Shown piece by piece: positions 1 to 11,448 of a stretch of DNA of 64,000 bases. The position numbers and the translations under genes were made by a program. A model generated the notes under the pieces. The model had not been told where the DNA came from. It saw only the letters and a list, made by a program, of their open reading frames with translations, and made no database searches. Within the stretch, counting starts at the first letter, position 1; every line of letters begins with the position of its first letter. Source of the DNA: Lyophyllum atratum (Eukaryota; Basidiomycota; Agaricomycetes; Agaricales; Lyophyllaceae); contig JACGCN010000013.1 of NCBI GenBank assembly GCA_014905825.1, positions 682,001-746,000 on the forward strand, given 5' to 3'.

Positions 1-144
1 CCCGTCCTTCCCCACAGTCGGCAGGCCAGTCGAGGTCGGGAGAAATACCATTTCGAAGTCATCCGTGATGTACAACGACATATTGTCGAATGAGTGGGCA
101 GCAAAGTGCTTCAGGCACTCAAGGAAGGTGTCGAGGCGAGTCAT
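1..144 (-). CDS. Partial CDS, possible SnoaL/NTF2-like protein (N-terminus only)
   Basis: A reading frame starts with ATG at 144 on the minus strand and runs open to the left edge (48 codons). It begins MTRLDTFLECLKHFAAHSF and contains a 'YITDDFEMVFLP' segment followed by 'GLPTVGKDG'. A short helix, then an 'x-DD-x' strand, a 'lP-s-GlP-GK' turn and presumably more beyond the edge is the usual opening of small SnoaL-like (NTF2-fold) proteins, which include polyketide cyclases and many uncharacterised fungal proteins. The family call rests on this pattern only. No catalytic residues can be assessed because the rest lies outside the window. Confidence 0.5.
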   Translation of the reverse strand, partial: MTRLDTFLECLKHFAAHSFDNMSLYITDDFEMVFLPTSTGLPTVGKDG

Positions 145-1746
145 GGTTGATACTGATGTTCTGGGGATGGGTTGACTGGAACATATGCGATGGTTTTATG
201 AAGGCTCGGTATCTATACCGCTCATACACGTTAGGTCTGGGGCAAGAAAACCGATCCGTAAAGGACAGATCCCTGCATTATCACCAGCGAGAACAGGCAA
301 GAACCCATTTGCAGTATGTTCGAAACGGCCGCCGACAACTAGTGGTTCCCAAGCCTATGTACACCTACATTCAGCATCCCATTATTACATGCGGCTTCTC
401 AAATGCATGACGAACATATAAGGGACACTCAAGGGAAATGTTGAAGAGGGTAAGTGTTTGAACGAAGGGATCCGGAACAGGATTAGTGAAACCAGGTGGC
501 AGATACGCCACAAGCATGAAGAAATTCAGAGTTACTGAATGCCCCACGATTCCCTGCACGGCACTCAACATTTCAACATCAATCTCAGCTACGCCCCAAA
601 CATCGCCTCGTCACGATCCAGAAACCTACCGAGTCGCGAAGAGAGTAAACTTTTGTGTGGCCAGAAGCATCGTCATCTTGTTGGCGCCCACTTCCAAACG
701 TCCAGCAACCTGAGGAGATGTGATCTACATTGTCATCAGAGTCTTAACGTGGCGTTCCTGGACGAACTGAGCGAAAGACTCTTCCAGCCCAGAGGATATC
801 ACTTCTTTGCTCTCTTGTCTCCTGGATTGGGATTAGACGAGTGCGCCGATCCATTTCTGGTTGAGATCATTGTAAATTAGTTGTTCTTGCTGTGGACCTG
901 AGGGAGCCTGCAGGTCCAGGTCAGATTCGGATCATAAAACGACGGTGACTTGACAAACTCACAACATTGGGAAGTTCTTCATCGAAGGGCCTCAAGTCAA
1001 GCCGCTCGAGAACCAAGATTGTCAGGAGTCATTGGTCAAGCTCACGTCCGGCATTCCCAGCCGGCCTAGTGGATCTCGCCTTCAAGGCTGGCCCTTCAAA
1101 AAATTCCTAGATGGTGTGTCGTTGAGCCTTGAAAGATACGAAGTCCTTTGAAGGGGGTGATGAGTTCCGAAGCCAGTTCGAGTTGGTTGATGTCTAGGCG
1201 CGGACGAACGAAAGTGAAAAATCTGAGCCAGAGCCTAAGAGAGTTCGTGACACTCAACCACGAATGCCGTTCGATTTCAGAAGACTTCTGCCTCACAGGA
1301 AAAATTGAAGTATGCAGAAATAAGGCTTCAGGTATATGAAGCGAGACTTGTAATGCTGATCCCGTTGCACCATTCAGGAGCGCCACTCCCTCCATCCCGG
1401 CATGGGTTTAGACGTTTCGGCATCGGGAATCCAGAGAACAATGATGTGGACCTCGCAGCTCTCCATGTAGCTTTGAAATACCGGACCGCAGGGCAAGGGA
1501 GGCTGGAGCCAGAAGTAGGTCCACCCACTGTTTCTTGCGGGATGAACAATCGGGAGAACACAAGAACTTGCAAGCGCCGCCAAGCGGCGCCGAATGAGTT
1601 TGAATTATCAACAACGCCCACACGTGACGGATATCCAAAAAGTAACGGTGCAAGTTTCAGTGTAACGCTCATCTTGCTCTTTTCGTTTCTCTCAAATGCG
1701 GAGTGTATATACGGGGGACTAAACTGTCCTCACAAGTCGAGTGGCT
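145..1746. other. Gap without recognisable gene
   Basis: Only short unsupported ORFs are present on both strands (the longest open stretches are 75-115 codons). None has recognisable motifs or continuity across plausible introns. The first few hundred bases must hold the promoter of the leftward partial gene at 1-144. Confidence 0.6.
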
Positions 1747-2958
1747 ATGGCGCCAGACATAAGTACCACTATACACGACGACCTCTGCGGTGGCACAGAC
1801 TTCTCGTTGCTCTCATGGCTCGAACACCAATGGGTCGCCTGGTACATCGCGATCGGCAGTTTTACTATCGCGACTGGATTAATGTCTTTCTTACTAGACG
1901 AAGCACGTATCAGCTACTCTTATTTCAGGTCATTATACTTACCGTTTTCCCTTTGCTTTTTTGTGTAGGTCATTTATTTTGGACGGAGCATCCCTTGGAT
2001 CATCATGGATGCTATTCCATAGTTTCGCAACTGGAGACTACAAGCAAGTCAAGTACCAGCGGCTGAAGAACAATAGGGGTGTACCAGGCTTGTCCTGTCT
2101 TCACACTTTACGGTCAAACTTCCTGTGGTACGTCACATTGCTCATCGATCCGATTAATTATTGACCTCCGAAATACCGAAATTTGGTTATTCCACCCTCT
2201 AGCTGAATCGATTCGCACGTCAACGTACCATGTTCTATTACCCTTCATGAGGAGCATGTTGCCTGAGATCGCGTTCTTCTTTTTCTTCGAAGATCTCGTC
2301 CACTACATTGGTGGGTTGGACCTCATCTATACTCTCCAGGTTATCTGACCAGATGTCATTTAGCCCACCAAATGCTTCGTATCGCTGTCCTGTATAACCA
2401 CATCCATCATAAATACTGTACACATGTTGGGCTTGCTGCGGAGTATGCCCATTCTGCGGAGGTCATGATTCGCGGCGCAGGAACCCTCATTCTGCTGTAT
2501 TGCTACTTTGCGCGCGACCTCCACATATTTTCTATGTATGTATGGATGACCCTGCGCCTCTTCCAGGTTATCGAAGCGCATAGCGGATATGGTGTGCACA
2601 TTTCGTACCTCTTCTACCCCATAAACTTGGCTGACTTGGAGTGAATGTAGACTTCCCCTGGTCCCTTCAGCACATCCTTCCAGTTTGGTCCGGTGCCGAG
2701 CATCACGACTTCCATCATATGGCCTTCGCGAACCACTTGGCGACGTCATTCAGATGGTGGGACCGGATCTGCGGCACTGATACCAAGTACCAGGAGCACC
2801 GCGTGCGCGTCGCGGCACCCAAGGAAACTATGAATAATGCAATCAAGGAGCAGCAGGACGCTATGGAGCAGGAGCTTATGGCTGAGGTTGGAGCTGAAGG
2901 GGTTAGAGCGGAAGCTGAAGCCGACAGGAACGCGTCAAAAATGGTGGAAGTCCAATAA
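1747..2958 (+). pseudogene. C-4 methylsterol oxidase (ERG25) pseudogene
   Basis: Fatty-acid-hydroxylase-superfamily gene, homologous to the ER sterol C-4 demethylation oxidase ERG25. Recognisable pieces in order are WLEHQWVAWY, IYFGRSIPWIIMDAIP, LSSHFTVKLP, IWLFHPLAE, GLAAEYAH, DLHIFSMYVW, FPWSLQHILP, GAEHHDFHHMAF and FRWWDRICGTD. Lesions: in-frame TAG at 2020-2022 where the family has Tyr after 'AIP'; in-frame TAG at 2074-2076 where it has Trp; no AG acceptor before IWLFHPLAE (the sequence reads ..ccgAAATTTGG); the first His box reads HQMLR instead of HRxLH; the second His box has lost about three codons (IHHK-YCTH). The first intron has a GC donor (1903). The last exon (from about 2651) is intact to TAA 2956-2958. 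Together these argue for a dead copy; a functional ERG25 must lie elsewhere in the genome. Confidence 0.88.
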
Positions 2959-3425
2959 TCACATATATATGTAGATAGACGTGCAGGATTGTTGGGACAT
3001 TTGATATCTGAAGGCTGCCTACAGCTATACCATATCCAATTACGCGCGACCCACGTTCCTTCGCCCAAATTGTAACGCCAATGACGCCGAGAAGTGACAG
3101 TGATAGTGAAATCACCCACTATAGTCTATACACTTGATTCTTGATTGATCAACCGTGACAAAGCACAATACTTGAGTAAGTGGCTTGCTCCTCATAACCC
3201 TCCCAACCCTCAACTCTCGACCCACTTTGGGCTCCATTTCTTCTCATACATCTTTTGGCTGGGGGTCCGGTTCAGAAGAGAACGTTGGATACAGTGGTCG
3301 CAGGATTACGGCGTACGGAGGTGGAACGTTACAAATGTAAGGTGTGGGATGGAATTTTCGGGATCGAGTTCTCTGGACTGAATGCCACAGTCTCATCGAC
3401 AGCTATAGCTTATCCACACAGTCGA
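2959..3425. other. Intergenic, upstream of F-box gene
   Basis: 3' flank of the ERG25 pseudogene and 5' flank of the F-box gene. An in-frame ATG exists at 3255, but the conserved-looking protein starts at 3426, so this stretch is read as leader/promoter. No other signal seen. Confidence 0.5.
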
Positions 3426-4730
3426 ATGAGTTTGGCGTCTCTTATGTCTCCTTTGCCGAGACCAGGGAGTCCTGCATCGCCCGGAGCGGAGAATACAACT
3501 CCCGCCATCGGACCCCTCAAGCCGCGGCGCGCACCAGTATTCACGACGCGCACATCCCTACCGGTCGAGATTTTGGACCATATTCTGCAGTCTCTCACCC
3601 GGAGCGAGCTGCTACCTTGCCTCACTATCAATAGGGTGTTTAACAACATTACCAGCCGTGTCCTCTATCGCACCCTCGACGAGCTCCAGCCAGCCCAATC
3701 TGTCGTCTGCCTCCTAGAACTCGAGCGAAGTCCCCGAGTCCAGCCATTCGTACGAAAGCTCGAAATCGACTGGAACACAAAAACGGACCCTACGCTCAAC
3801 TTCTACCGGCTTCTCCACCGTGTCCTAAAAGGGCTGACGAACCTAACGTCACTGTCCCTCGAATTTCCAAGACCGGACACCCACATATGGATCCTACACG
3901 ACTGCACCTTCGCCCTACGATACTTCTCAACATCCCTGCCGTGTGACAACGCCCTCGCGAAGTTCCTTGAATCCCAACCGTGCCTGTTAGAGCTGACTCT
4001 GCGTGGATTCCCGCAGGGCAGCGATAGCGTCATTCCGCCGTTCATCGGTTTCTCCCCTTCCACCCGTGAGGAAACAACGGAAAAGAAATTCACGCTCTTG
4101 TCAAGCTCCCTGCCCAGGCTGACGTCGCTGCGCACGGTCCACGGCGGCCCCAGCATCATCGCCTCCGTCGTGAATGGGCGGCCAGTGCACATGGCATCAA
4201 TTGCACTCTTTCCCGGGTCTTCCTCAGATTCGCTGAAAGCGCTTTCGTTGTCAGCGTCGCCAATGCGGAGGCTTAGTATCATGAGTTTTGACCCCGCAGT
4301 GCAGGACTATCTGCTATCGGAGATTGCGACGCGCTTCCCGCAGTTAGAGGCACTTCATATCGTCATATTACTATCGGAATATACGAATGTGCGTGTCCAC
4401 GTAATGTGGTGCTTTCCTTGACCCGGGATTGAGGCTCTCGTGAATGTTTAGGACCTTCTGAAAGCCCTCGGACCATTGCTCGCGGGTTTTCAGGCGTTGC
4501 AGGTACGTTAAGGCTGCTTCTGCTATTCCGATCCTCGCTTAACTGCTACTACTTCACAGTATATCACATTTATGGCAGCGACGGATCGGACCGCGCTGCC
4601 TGGGGAAGAGCAAGACATTGCTAAGCTCTGGCACCATTGGTGCCCGACCCTCAAAACTATCATCCTCCCGCGAGGCAGGGTATGGTTCGAAGGGAGGTCT
4701 GAATGGAATTCTTTAGATCCAGAGGACTGA
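3426..4730 (+). CDS. F-box protein
   Basis: Three exons: 3426-4388, 4452-4502 and 4560-4730 (1,185 nt, 394 aa; the frame is kept across both introns). After a Pro/Ser-rich leader, an F-box-like motif starts near residue 45 (LPVEILDHILQSL, then LLPCLTINRVFNNITSRVLY). Irregular leucine-rich strands follow (for example LTSLSLEFP and LLELTLRGFP), as in fungal F-box/LRR-type proteins. These usually bind Skp1 of SCF ubiquitin ligases through the F-box and a substrate through the C-terminal part. The target is unknown. The upstream in-frame ATG at 3255 would add 57 residues of no recognisable character, so 3426 was preferred. A questin-oxidase-like gene follows 552 bp downstream on the same strand. 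Confidence 0.75.
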
Positions 4731-5282
4731 TGAATCCATGAAAACTTCTTCGTTCAGTGTAATAGGATTATCCGTAAACATAAGCCGTGTGGATCGACGC
4801 GAACACTTGGATCACTGTCCCTGGTTCTTCTATGTCACTTCAGTATAGACGTCAAGATCTTCCTCCTCAAGGATCTAGTATGCTGACTGACGAACACTCG
4901 ATGCCTAACTTCGATTCGATGAGAATGTTCCGTTGACTCCCGTTATCGTCTCCTTAGAACATGCATCGGTGAGGATCCTTACTAAACAGCTTTTGTGTGT
5001 CGGGTTTGACTATCTGTCGCTAACGGGTTGAAACTTGAAGCAGTGATCACTTGATACAAATGGGTTTCGGTCAAGTGACACACATTTCGATTACTGGGAA
5101 ACTTTAGGTCAGACTTGACACCTCCATGAGACTTCCGCCCTCCACGAAGCGGAGGCGATTAGCCATCGATTCTCAGTGTTACTAATATCGTTCACGATGC
5201 TCCTCAAACATCACCACATGATAAATATGGTGGACCGACCGATATAAAGGCAGCCATGATTGGACTCTAGAACAGTATCGAC
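4731..5282. other. Intergenic between F-box gene and questin-oxidase-like gene 1
   Basis: No ORF of note. It contains the TATA box of the downstream gene near its right end. Confidence 0.6.
5243..5249 (+). promoter_or_regulatory. TATA box of questin-oxidase-like gene 1
   Basis: TATAAAG, 34 bp upstream of the ATG at 5283, which implies a very short 5' leader. The paralog at 15112 has a comparable TATA element. Confidence 0.55.
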
Positions 5283-7008
5283 ATGGCAAACACGCTTGAT
5301 GACTTCTTCCCCGCCCCTTCTGCTCCCCTCGCAAGGCTTTCACCTAGGATGTGGCCGGGAATTACAACACAGTCGACGGAGACGCTTCAAAACGTCCTGA
5401 AGGATAACCATGCAAAGTGGCACATCTTCTTTGACCGGGATTACCGACCTCACAAGTACGTGCATGCTCAGATTGCATCCGCTAAGCACGGTCACTGACG
5501 TCATAACCACCTCTAGTCACTCCGCGCACTACGCACTGGCGCTTTGGGCCTTGGGAGCAGATGAGGAGATCATTGGAGCTGCCTACAAAGCCGACTCCGC
5601 ATTTCAACTACCGAAGTTCGATTCGCCCGAGAAGATAACTGTCGATAATTTCCACGACCATCTCGGGGACGATGAGTAAGTGACCTAATATCTGTAACAT
5701 GTGCATGAGGAGCTCATGCGCCACCGTAACAGATTCTATAGCGCGTATCTTGAATACTTCATGGAGGTGGTAAAGACCAAAGGCGTTCCGGCTGCTTTGG
5801 AGGAACACCTGTTCGACGTGAAAGCAAATTTCATTGCTGGGAAGGATGCGGACCAGCAGCCAGAGATGTTGAACCGATGCATGGACGGTATCATTCACTC
5901 CTTGATCCATATCGGTAATGGCCTTGAGTTCGGTCTACCCGGAATAATTGCTGAAGGTGAGTGCTATGGATCTCAAGCTCGCTGGTCGTGCTGACCTCGA
6001 CCCCAAAAGGTCTTGCGTGGACTGCGGTGCACTTTAAGACTTCAAGCATAGTTATGCCTCCTTCGCTTTGGAAGGATATGAGCGCACCTGAAAACGTTGA
6101 ATCTCTGACCACGCGCTTCCTGGGTTTAGGCAAGAAAACAAGCGCACCCACGTCACAGGGAAATACGCACGCCTTCACCATCCTTGCCAGAATTCTTAAG
6201 GATCCGCGATTTGACGCAATACCAGGCGCAGATAACTATCATGTCATTTATACGAATGCAGAGCGCGAACACGGAGAGGCGATCGCGGAATACGTTCAGG
6301 CTTGGAGCTTCGACCGCTCGGATCCCAAGGAGGTCGAGCGCAAGATCGAGGAGCTTGTGTGGGCTAATGCGGTGATATATGCAATCGCGGGATGGTCCAA
6401 CGACGAGGACTTCAACTCTGATTTTTTCCAGTAAGTGGCATACGTAACGTGCTCGGGGGACTGTAGGCCTGATGCTGTTGTATAGCGTGCACCTGGTCAC
6501 CTCGTCTCTGTTCCTGTCTTCCATAGCCGCGATCCTCAAGCCTGCTTCGCAAGAGCTCTTACTACGAAGCTACTTCGCCGTGTGTCTGATGTGGTGGGTT
6601 GGGCGGGGACGACCAGGATTCGACATCCCAGGATTTTTCGCCGAAACCTCTGTTCGACCCCCACCCGCTCACCCACATCCCCCTCCCCACAAGGAAGCGC
6701 TGCCTTCTACCGATTCCCCGAAAGCCGTCGCGCCAAACCCCTGGTTCCCGCTCATTCAAGAGTCGCTCGTTGTCCCGGACGACCACTTCCCGAAGACTTT
6801 GAGGGCGCTCGCTCATTTCGGAGAAGTGTATGGGCGCAGAAAGGCCGGACAGGCTGACTTTTGTGCGACGGAGCTGCCATTCGCAGAGAAGATTGATGGC
6901 TCGCTCTTCGTCAGAGCGGCGGTGTTGACGAATCAGAGGCTGAGAAGTGAAGATGTCAAGGTCGGCGGCTATCTCTATTGGGATCGCAAAGGGTTCTATA
7001 AATCCTAG
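5283..7008 (+). CDS. Questin-oxidase-like protein (copy 1)
   Basis: Five exons: 5283-5455, 5517-5675, 5733-5956, 6010-6430 and 6486-7008 (1,500 nt, 499 aa). The protein matches the Questin_oxidase (formerly DUF4243) pattern: an N-terminal 'HNHSAHYALALWALGA' helix after the first intron, 'LIHIGNGLEFGLPGIIAEG' in the middle, and 'HLVTSSLFL' opening the last exon. Named family members (GedK-type) carry out Baeyer-Villiger-like ring opening of anthraquinones. Most basidiomycete members have no known substrate, so the function here is inferred only at family level. All four introns sit at the same places as in the paralog at 15112-16835, which marks them as duplicates. No signal peptide or polyketide synthase is nearby. 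Confidence 0.85.
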
Positions 7009-7527
7009 AGAAGAGGCCGATAGTACAATTTTGAATGTCAACAATGTCTTGTAGCTTTCTGTGTACAGCGTAGTAACCGAAGACTATCTTAATCCTCATG
7101 TGGTAGATGGAAGAGCAGATGAGTAGTTGAAGTTCTAGCGATGTGCGACTCCTGGCAGTGCCGACGGTTCCATATACTCCATATACATGAGCATGACCCC
7201 TTGCATCCTCCTAACTACTACTGAGACGCCCATAGGCCCCTTAGTTTGCCTTCGGGTCAGATATACACCGACCTTACTAGGAGTGAATCCAAGTTGAACA
7301 GCTGTTAATTTGTCGAATCCGTAACCTGACAGCGTTCATCAGGGGGGACTAAGTACGTCATTGGAATATATGGCTCCCTTAGCGCATTCACCCGTAACAC
7401 TTCCTCCAATCTTGCATCTGGGACGTAATATGGTCCGTTTAATTTTGGATCGCGCAGATTCAACATGAGCCGGGACATCATGGTGGACGATACACTGTAG
7501 CGCTGTCAATTCAAGAAGTGATTTAGT
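7009..7527. other. Intergenic, convergent 3' ends
   Basis: Lies between the + strand questin-oxidase-like gene and the - strand DUF6533 gene. Nothing else seen. Confidence 0.6.
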
Positions 7528-8955
7528 TTATCGTTTATTGGCGCACATATTCGCGAAGGTTGTGATGAATCCTCGTTCGTATTCCTGATAGTCTTCTTCA
7601 GATCTATAATTCACATATTTCGAAATGCTTACCGGTGATAGCTGGGATGGGTTCGAGTTTGTTACAAGGAGTGAACCTCGAAGAGAAAGGAAACGTACAT
7701 GAAACGATATAATGTTTGCAAGTCCAACGATCATCATGATTCTTTGGGATATGTTTGACCATTAGGACTCGAACAAGGATGTGAATCTCTCACCCAAAGT
7801 ATATAGCCCCTTGTATCATCATGTCAGAGAAGGTGGTGACGTAAAGGCAATTGCGCACCGTCCCGAACCAAAGTATCCAATAGTGGCCTGCGTCCTCCAC
7901 GACTCCGCCTACACGATCTATACACCGTCAGAGAAAATATGAGAACATCGAACAACAAATTTGCAGTCCAGGCTCCCGCCAAGTCTGTACCACAGGTCAG
8001 ATCTGTAAGGTGCTCACCCGTCAGAGCATAGACACATACTTTTCGCACTAATCCATTGTCAATGCGCATCTGCATGAATCGCTGAAGTAAACGCACTCAG
8101 AACGATCTGTTGGCGGAACACAGCCTATCTTCGGAAGAACTAGATCTTCCTTATGACTGCGCCCAGCAACCACTGAATACTAGGGGTACGAATATGCATC
8201 GGTGATGAGGATCCTAGTCTTGAACAGCTCCCACGATACTCACGGCACCGAAGACGATGACGGCCAGTCCACAGGCACATAGAAACAGCAATACCCAGAT
8301 ATTGCGGTTATAAAGCGCATGAGTCCGCATAATGAGAATGACTGCGATTGAGGGTGTAAGGTATTATTAGAAATCACCCCTGAATCAACCTGACTTGGGC
8401 GCTTACTGCCGACCATGGTTTGAATTGCCACGGCGAGGTATTGGTGATATGAGGAGAGCGCGGGACATCTAGGTAGGGTTGATATTTTTAGTTCAGCAGC
8501 GCAATCGGCGACATATCACCCACACCTAATTAACAAATGTCCGTTCAGCGAGGACATAAGAAGCCAAGGAAGATATTTCACGCACGTCTCGGGTGTCAGA
8601 GAGTCTCGAATCCCACCAATATTGGATCATCACCGGGACGTGGCCGAAAAGTGACAGGTAGCGGTTTGCATAGAAGAAGCCAGAGCCCCATGAGAGTGTC
8701 CTTGAGGACCAGAAGCGCTCGACTTCAGCCGGTAGAGTTATAGTATAGTCATAGTAAAGTATCACTGGACACGGCATAAAAGTCAAGATATATAATGTTG
8801 AATAGGGCAGTGGTTGTTCTCACCAAAAGACACAAGGTTGATGTAATTGCTGTGATTTCTGGAAGGAAAGAAATTTATCGAGGATCAAACAATGGGAAAT
8901 GGTGATTGACATACAGCTGAGTTTGTATGGAAGCCGCGGTAGCACTATCCAGCAT
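7528..8955 (-). CDS. DUF6533 family multi-pass membrane protein
   Basis: ATG at 8955. The exons include 8955-8915, 8858-8824, one from 8764, and then several short ones down to the stop at 7528-7530. Joining them gives the N-terminal DUF6533 signature 'VILYYDYTITLPAEVERFW' followed by 'FFYANRYLSLFGHVPV'. Further on come 'AIQTMVG', 'LIMRTHALYNRNIWVLLFL', 'LLFDVLIFSLTVYR' and 'AIYFG...MMIVGLANIISFH'. These are hydrophobic helices of an orphan seven-helix-like membrane family expanded in Agaricomycetes; no function is established. The C-terminal part is shorter than usual: after 'FANMC' it stops within four codons, where the family normally continues with another helix. The gene may be slightly truncated, or a last small exon was missed. 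Confidence 0.75.
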
Positions 8956-10140
8956 GGATGAGGATTCCTTCGAGGGACCTGTGGGAGCTTGCGGCTGTTG
9001 TCAATGTTTCGACTTCGATGCCAGGTCACTTTATGCACGAGCCAGAGTAAGGAAAGCGCTGAGGGGCCGCAGCTTCCAGAGAGGGTTGAAGGGGCTTTAA
9101 GAGAGAACATCAAACAGACAGCGTCTGTAAACACCAGCTATATCTGGGACGCGGGGCTTGCGGCCGTAGCTGTGATCGGATGCACTCTATGAACGTCACA
9201 TTGCTACTGCCAAGGCTAACGCTAATTCGATTATGTGAACGCTGCTCAAAAGCATCAACTTCTCAGTAAGGTCCTTCTAATCCTCAGGTAAGTTGTATCG
9301 ACGAATACCTTGGCTAAAGGCTTACCAAGGCTCATTCCCATTCCCAATGACGGATTCTCCCTTTTTAACCGTAGTAACTCTATATAGTTGTCGTAAGTGA
9401 TCAAGAAAGAAAGCATCACCGGGATATGCGGGAAAAGTAGCCAGCTGAACTAGCATTCCGACGGACCACGTCGAATCGCCAGCAACGATCCTATGGTATC
9501 ACGGTAAAAAGATTTCTCCGAGGCCCGTCATGTAGTTCAGATTCGAATTGTATCAAGATATTGTACCGCTGCACACCCTAAAGCTCGAATAATGCGTATG
9601 GTGGAACTTGAAGGGGCGGGCAATGCATAATCGTTAGGAGCTTGGCGCTGGCATGGGGGGTAGGGAATCAGGGATACTGGTTAGCTCCTTACGATCGGAT
9701 CAAGCGACGTGTCTTCCATTGAGTATATTATCTATAGTTGATGAGACATGGTCTATACACTTTCACCACCGATGCCATTGTATGATCAGAATATGTCCCA
9801 ATGAGGCGAGAGGAACACTCACAGTCGACAAAATAATCGTCCCACCTCAGACAGGGCGTGGTGAGAATGGAGCACACCTCGTCCTGGGATTTGTTGCATT
9901 GCTTGTCAGGCGGTTGGGGTAGTGCCGTGCCGACACTCTCGGATCGCGGGAGTTGTCCCAATGTCTGTGGATCACGGTGTAAATGTTCTCCAGGGGAGGA
10001 TCAAAGCTCGCGAGGTCCCTAACAATTATGCACTGTGCTTCATCCTCAGCAACATCCTCCTCTAGCGGTGAGAAGTTGGGCTGTACCTTCTGCTGTCATC
10101 CTAGCGATACGTTGGACCCGCGTTGGTGCTGACTACTTGA
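8956..10140. other. Gap with possible gene fragments
   Basis: No intact gene. On the minus strand, about 9510-9385 reads like a protein fragment (WSVGMLVQLATFPAYPGDAF then LDHLRQLYRV) that resembles the subdomain IX region of a protein kinase, with stops on both sides. Around 9106-9070 a short stretch resembles the 'LFDVL' helix of the neighbouring DUF6533 gene. Both are weak. Confidence 0.35.
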
Positions 10141-10486
10141 GCCGGCAGGGTTCATCGCCTGTTATTTTGCGTCGTTCGCCCACCTTGTTTTTCGAAAGTT
10201 GCGTTGACACGCATAGAGCTCGAGGAAGGAGAAGAATCGCAATTGAAATTCCGCTAGCCGAGCGCGACAACAAAGCACGTCGCGACGCGCCAGCTGGTCT
10301 GATTAGATCTGCGTCACCTCGTGCTACTTACCTGACTATACAGCTGTAGACTACTGTATCTACATCGTCGAAGGGTCCTGGTTTACTTAATATCTGCAAC
10401 GACTCCTCTGGTGCTTGTGCGCTAGCCCCCAGATATGATGATAAGGTGGCAGCGTGAAGCCTCTCACGAGTCTGTCTTCGTTTTCA

Positions 10487-10609
10487 ATGTATTTCTCTCC
10501 AGACGACGATCCTGATTTCGACCTCGCCGAGCGTGACCGAAGCGGGCACTTATGTGTCGTCGAGGGCCTCGTTCAAGTGTCGGATCTCATTGCTGCATCG
10601 TTACGCCAG
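10487..10609 (+). other. Short ORF conserved between duplicate units (copy 1)
   Basis: Forty-one open codons from ATG 10487 to a good splice donor (CAG|gtaaga) at 10610, beginning MYFSPDDDPDFDLAERDRSG. An exon of the same length is present in unit 2 (11860-11982) with three amino-acid differences. After an intron ending near 10657 the frame can continue for about 22 codons. It could be a tiny gene, or simply the flank of the minus-strand gene preserved by recent duplication. Confidence 0.3.
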
Positions 10610-10836
10610 GTAAGAAGAAACAAACTGTAACAGGAGAGCTGAGGACAAAATCGTAGTGCATTACGAAATCAACAAGAAAGGGTGGTGGAAAGGCTCGGTT
10701 TGCTGGTGTGAGGGTACAGTTCTGATGATTAAGGTGCTCGAGAGACAGTTTGAAAGATTGAAAGGTATGTCATATATGTATGGCTCATCATGAAGAACTA
10801 GGCATAGAAACGAAAAAGACTCGACGCAAAGAAGTC

Positions 10837-11448
10837 TCAGCGCATCCCAAAAACCTCCTTCCAATCCCATTGCGACTTTTCATAATCTAGATACCATTTC
10901 GGCGATCCTTCCATGTGCAGCTCCCTCCTCAGCTTTTCTTGGACCTCGGGGGGTGCGCAATGCTGCATGTTATAGCTGTTGGCGATCTCGAAAATGACGG
11001 CGTCCGGTTCTTCTTCAGGTAGTCCATACGCGTGATGGCAAGTGACTGGCCATCCAATACGCTCTTGTAATGTCATTTCGACGGCTATGAGCCCGGCGAG
11101 GTGGTCTGGGTCTCCGAGGACAGGGACTTCCTCAAATCGATCGTCGTTTTCGATGAATTGGCGGAAAACCTCTCGCGTGAGAGGGTAGCCGCGACGCAAG
11201 AGTGGGGGGATACGGATGACGCAGGGTATTGCGTGAGGGATGAGGACTTCGGGCAGCTCGTCCAGAGGTTGCATCTTCTTGATTTCTGCCAAGGGCTGCG
11301 AAAGAGACAAAGTACTTAGGTCCAGAACACATATGAAAATGCCAACGCTCACCTTCTTCTGGTAACGAATGCGAGGAGGCATCAATGCCGGATTCAGTTT
11401 GACCATCAACCTCGGATCCAGACGACGGGCAGATGTAGGTTCAGACAT
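10837..11448 (-). CDS. Hypothetical protein, duplicated gene copy A
   Basis: ATG at 11448, stop at 10837. The whole frame is open (203 codons), but a GT-AG intron of 57 nt (gtgagc...cgcag) sits after 'IRYQKK'. Its removal keeps the frame and gives about 184 aa, the likelier product. Features: basic Pro-rich start (MSEPTSARRLDPRLMVKLNP), a Pro/Leu block (LPEVLIPHAIPCVIRIPPLL), an acidic middle and a Trp-rich C-terminus (DYEKSQWDWKEVFGMR). No signal peptide, membrane helix or known domain is visible. The paralog at 12210-12821 is roughly 85-90% alike by eye. Retained intron length and open frame in both copies suggest that both are still under constraint or very young. Confidence 0.6.
   Translation of the reverse strand: MSEPTSARRLDPRLMVKLNPALMPPRIRYQKKVSVGIFICVLDLSTLSLSQPLAEIKKMQPLDELPEVLIPHAIPCVIRIPPLLRRGYPLTREVFRQFIENDDRFEEVPVLGDPDHLAGLIAVEMTLQERIGWPVTCHHAYGLPEEEPDAVIFEIANSYNMQHCAPPEVQEKLRRELHMEGSPKWYLDYEKSQWDWKEVFGMR

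Noticed and set aside
1305..2066. 253-codon plus-strand ORF overlapping the ERG25 remnant
   Set aside because: It reads out of frame with the homologous segments, has no motifs, and starts upstream in anonymous sequence.
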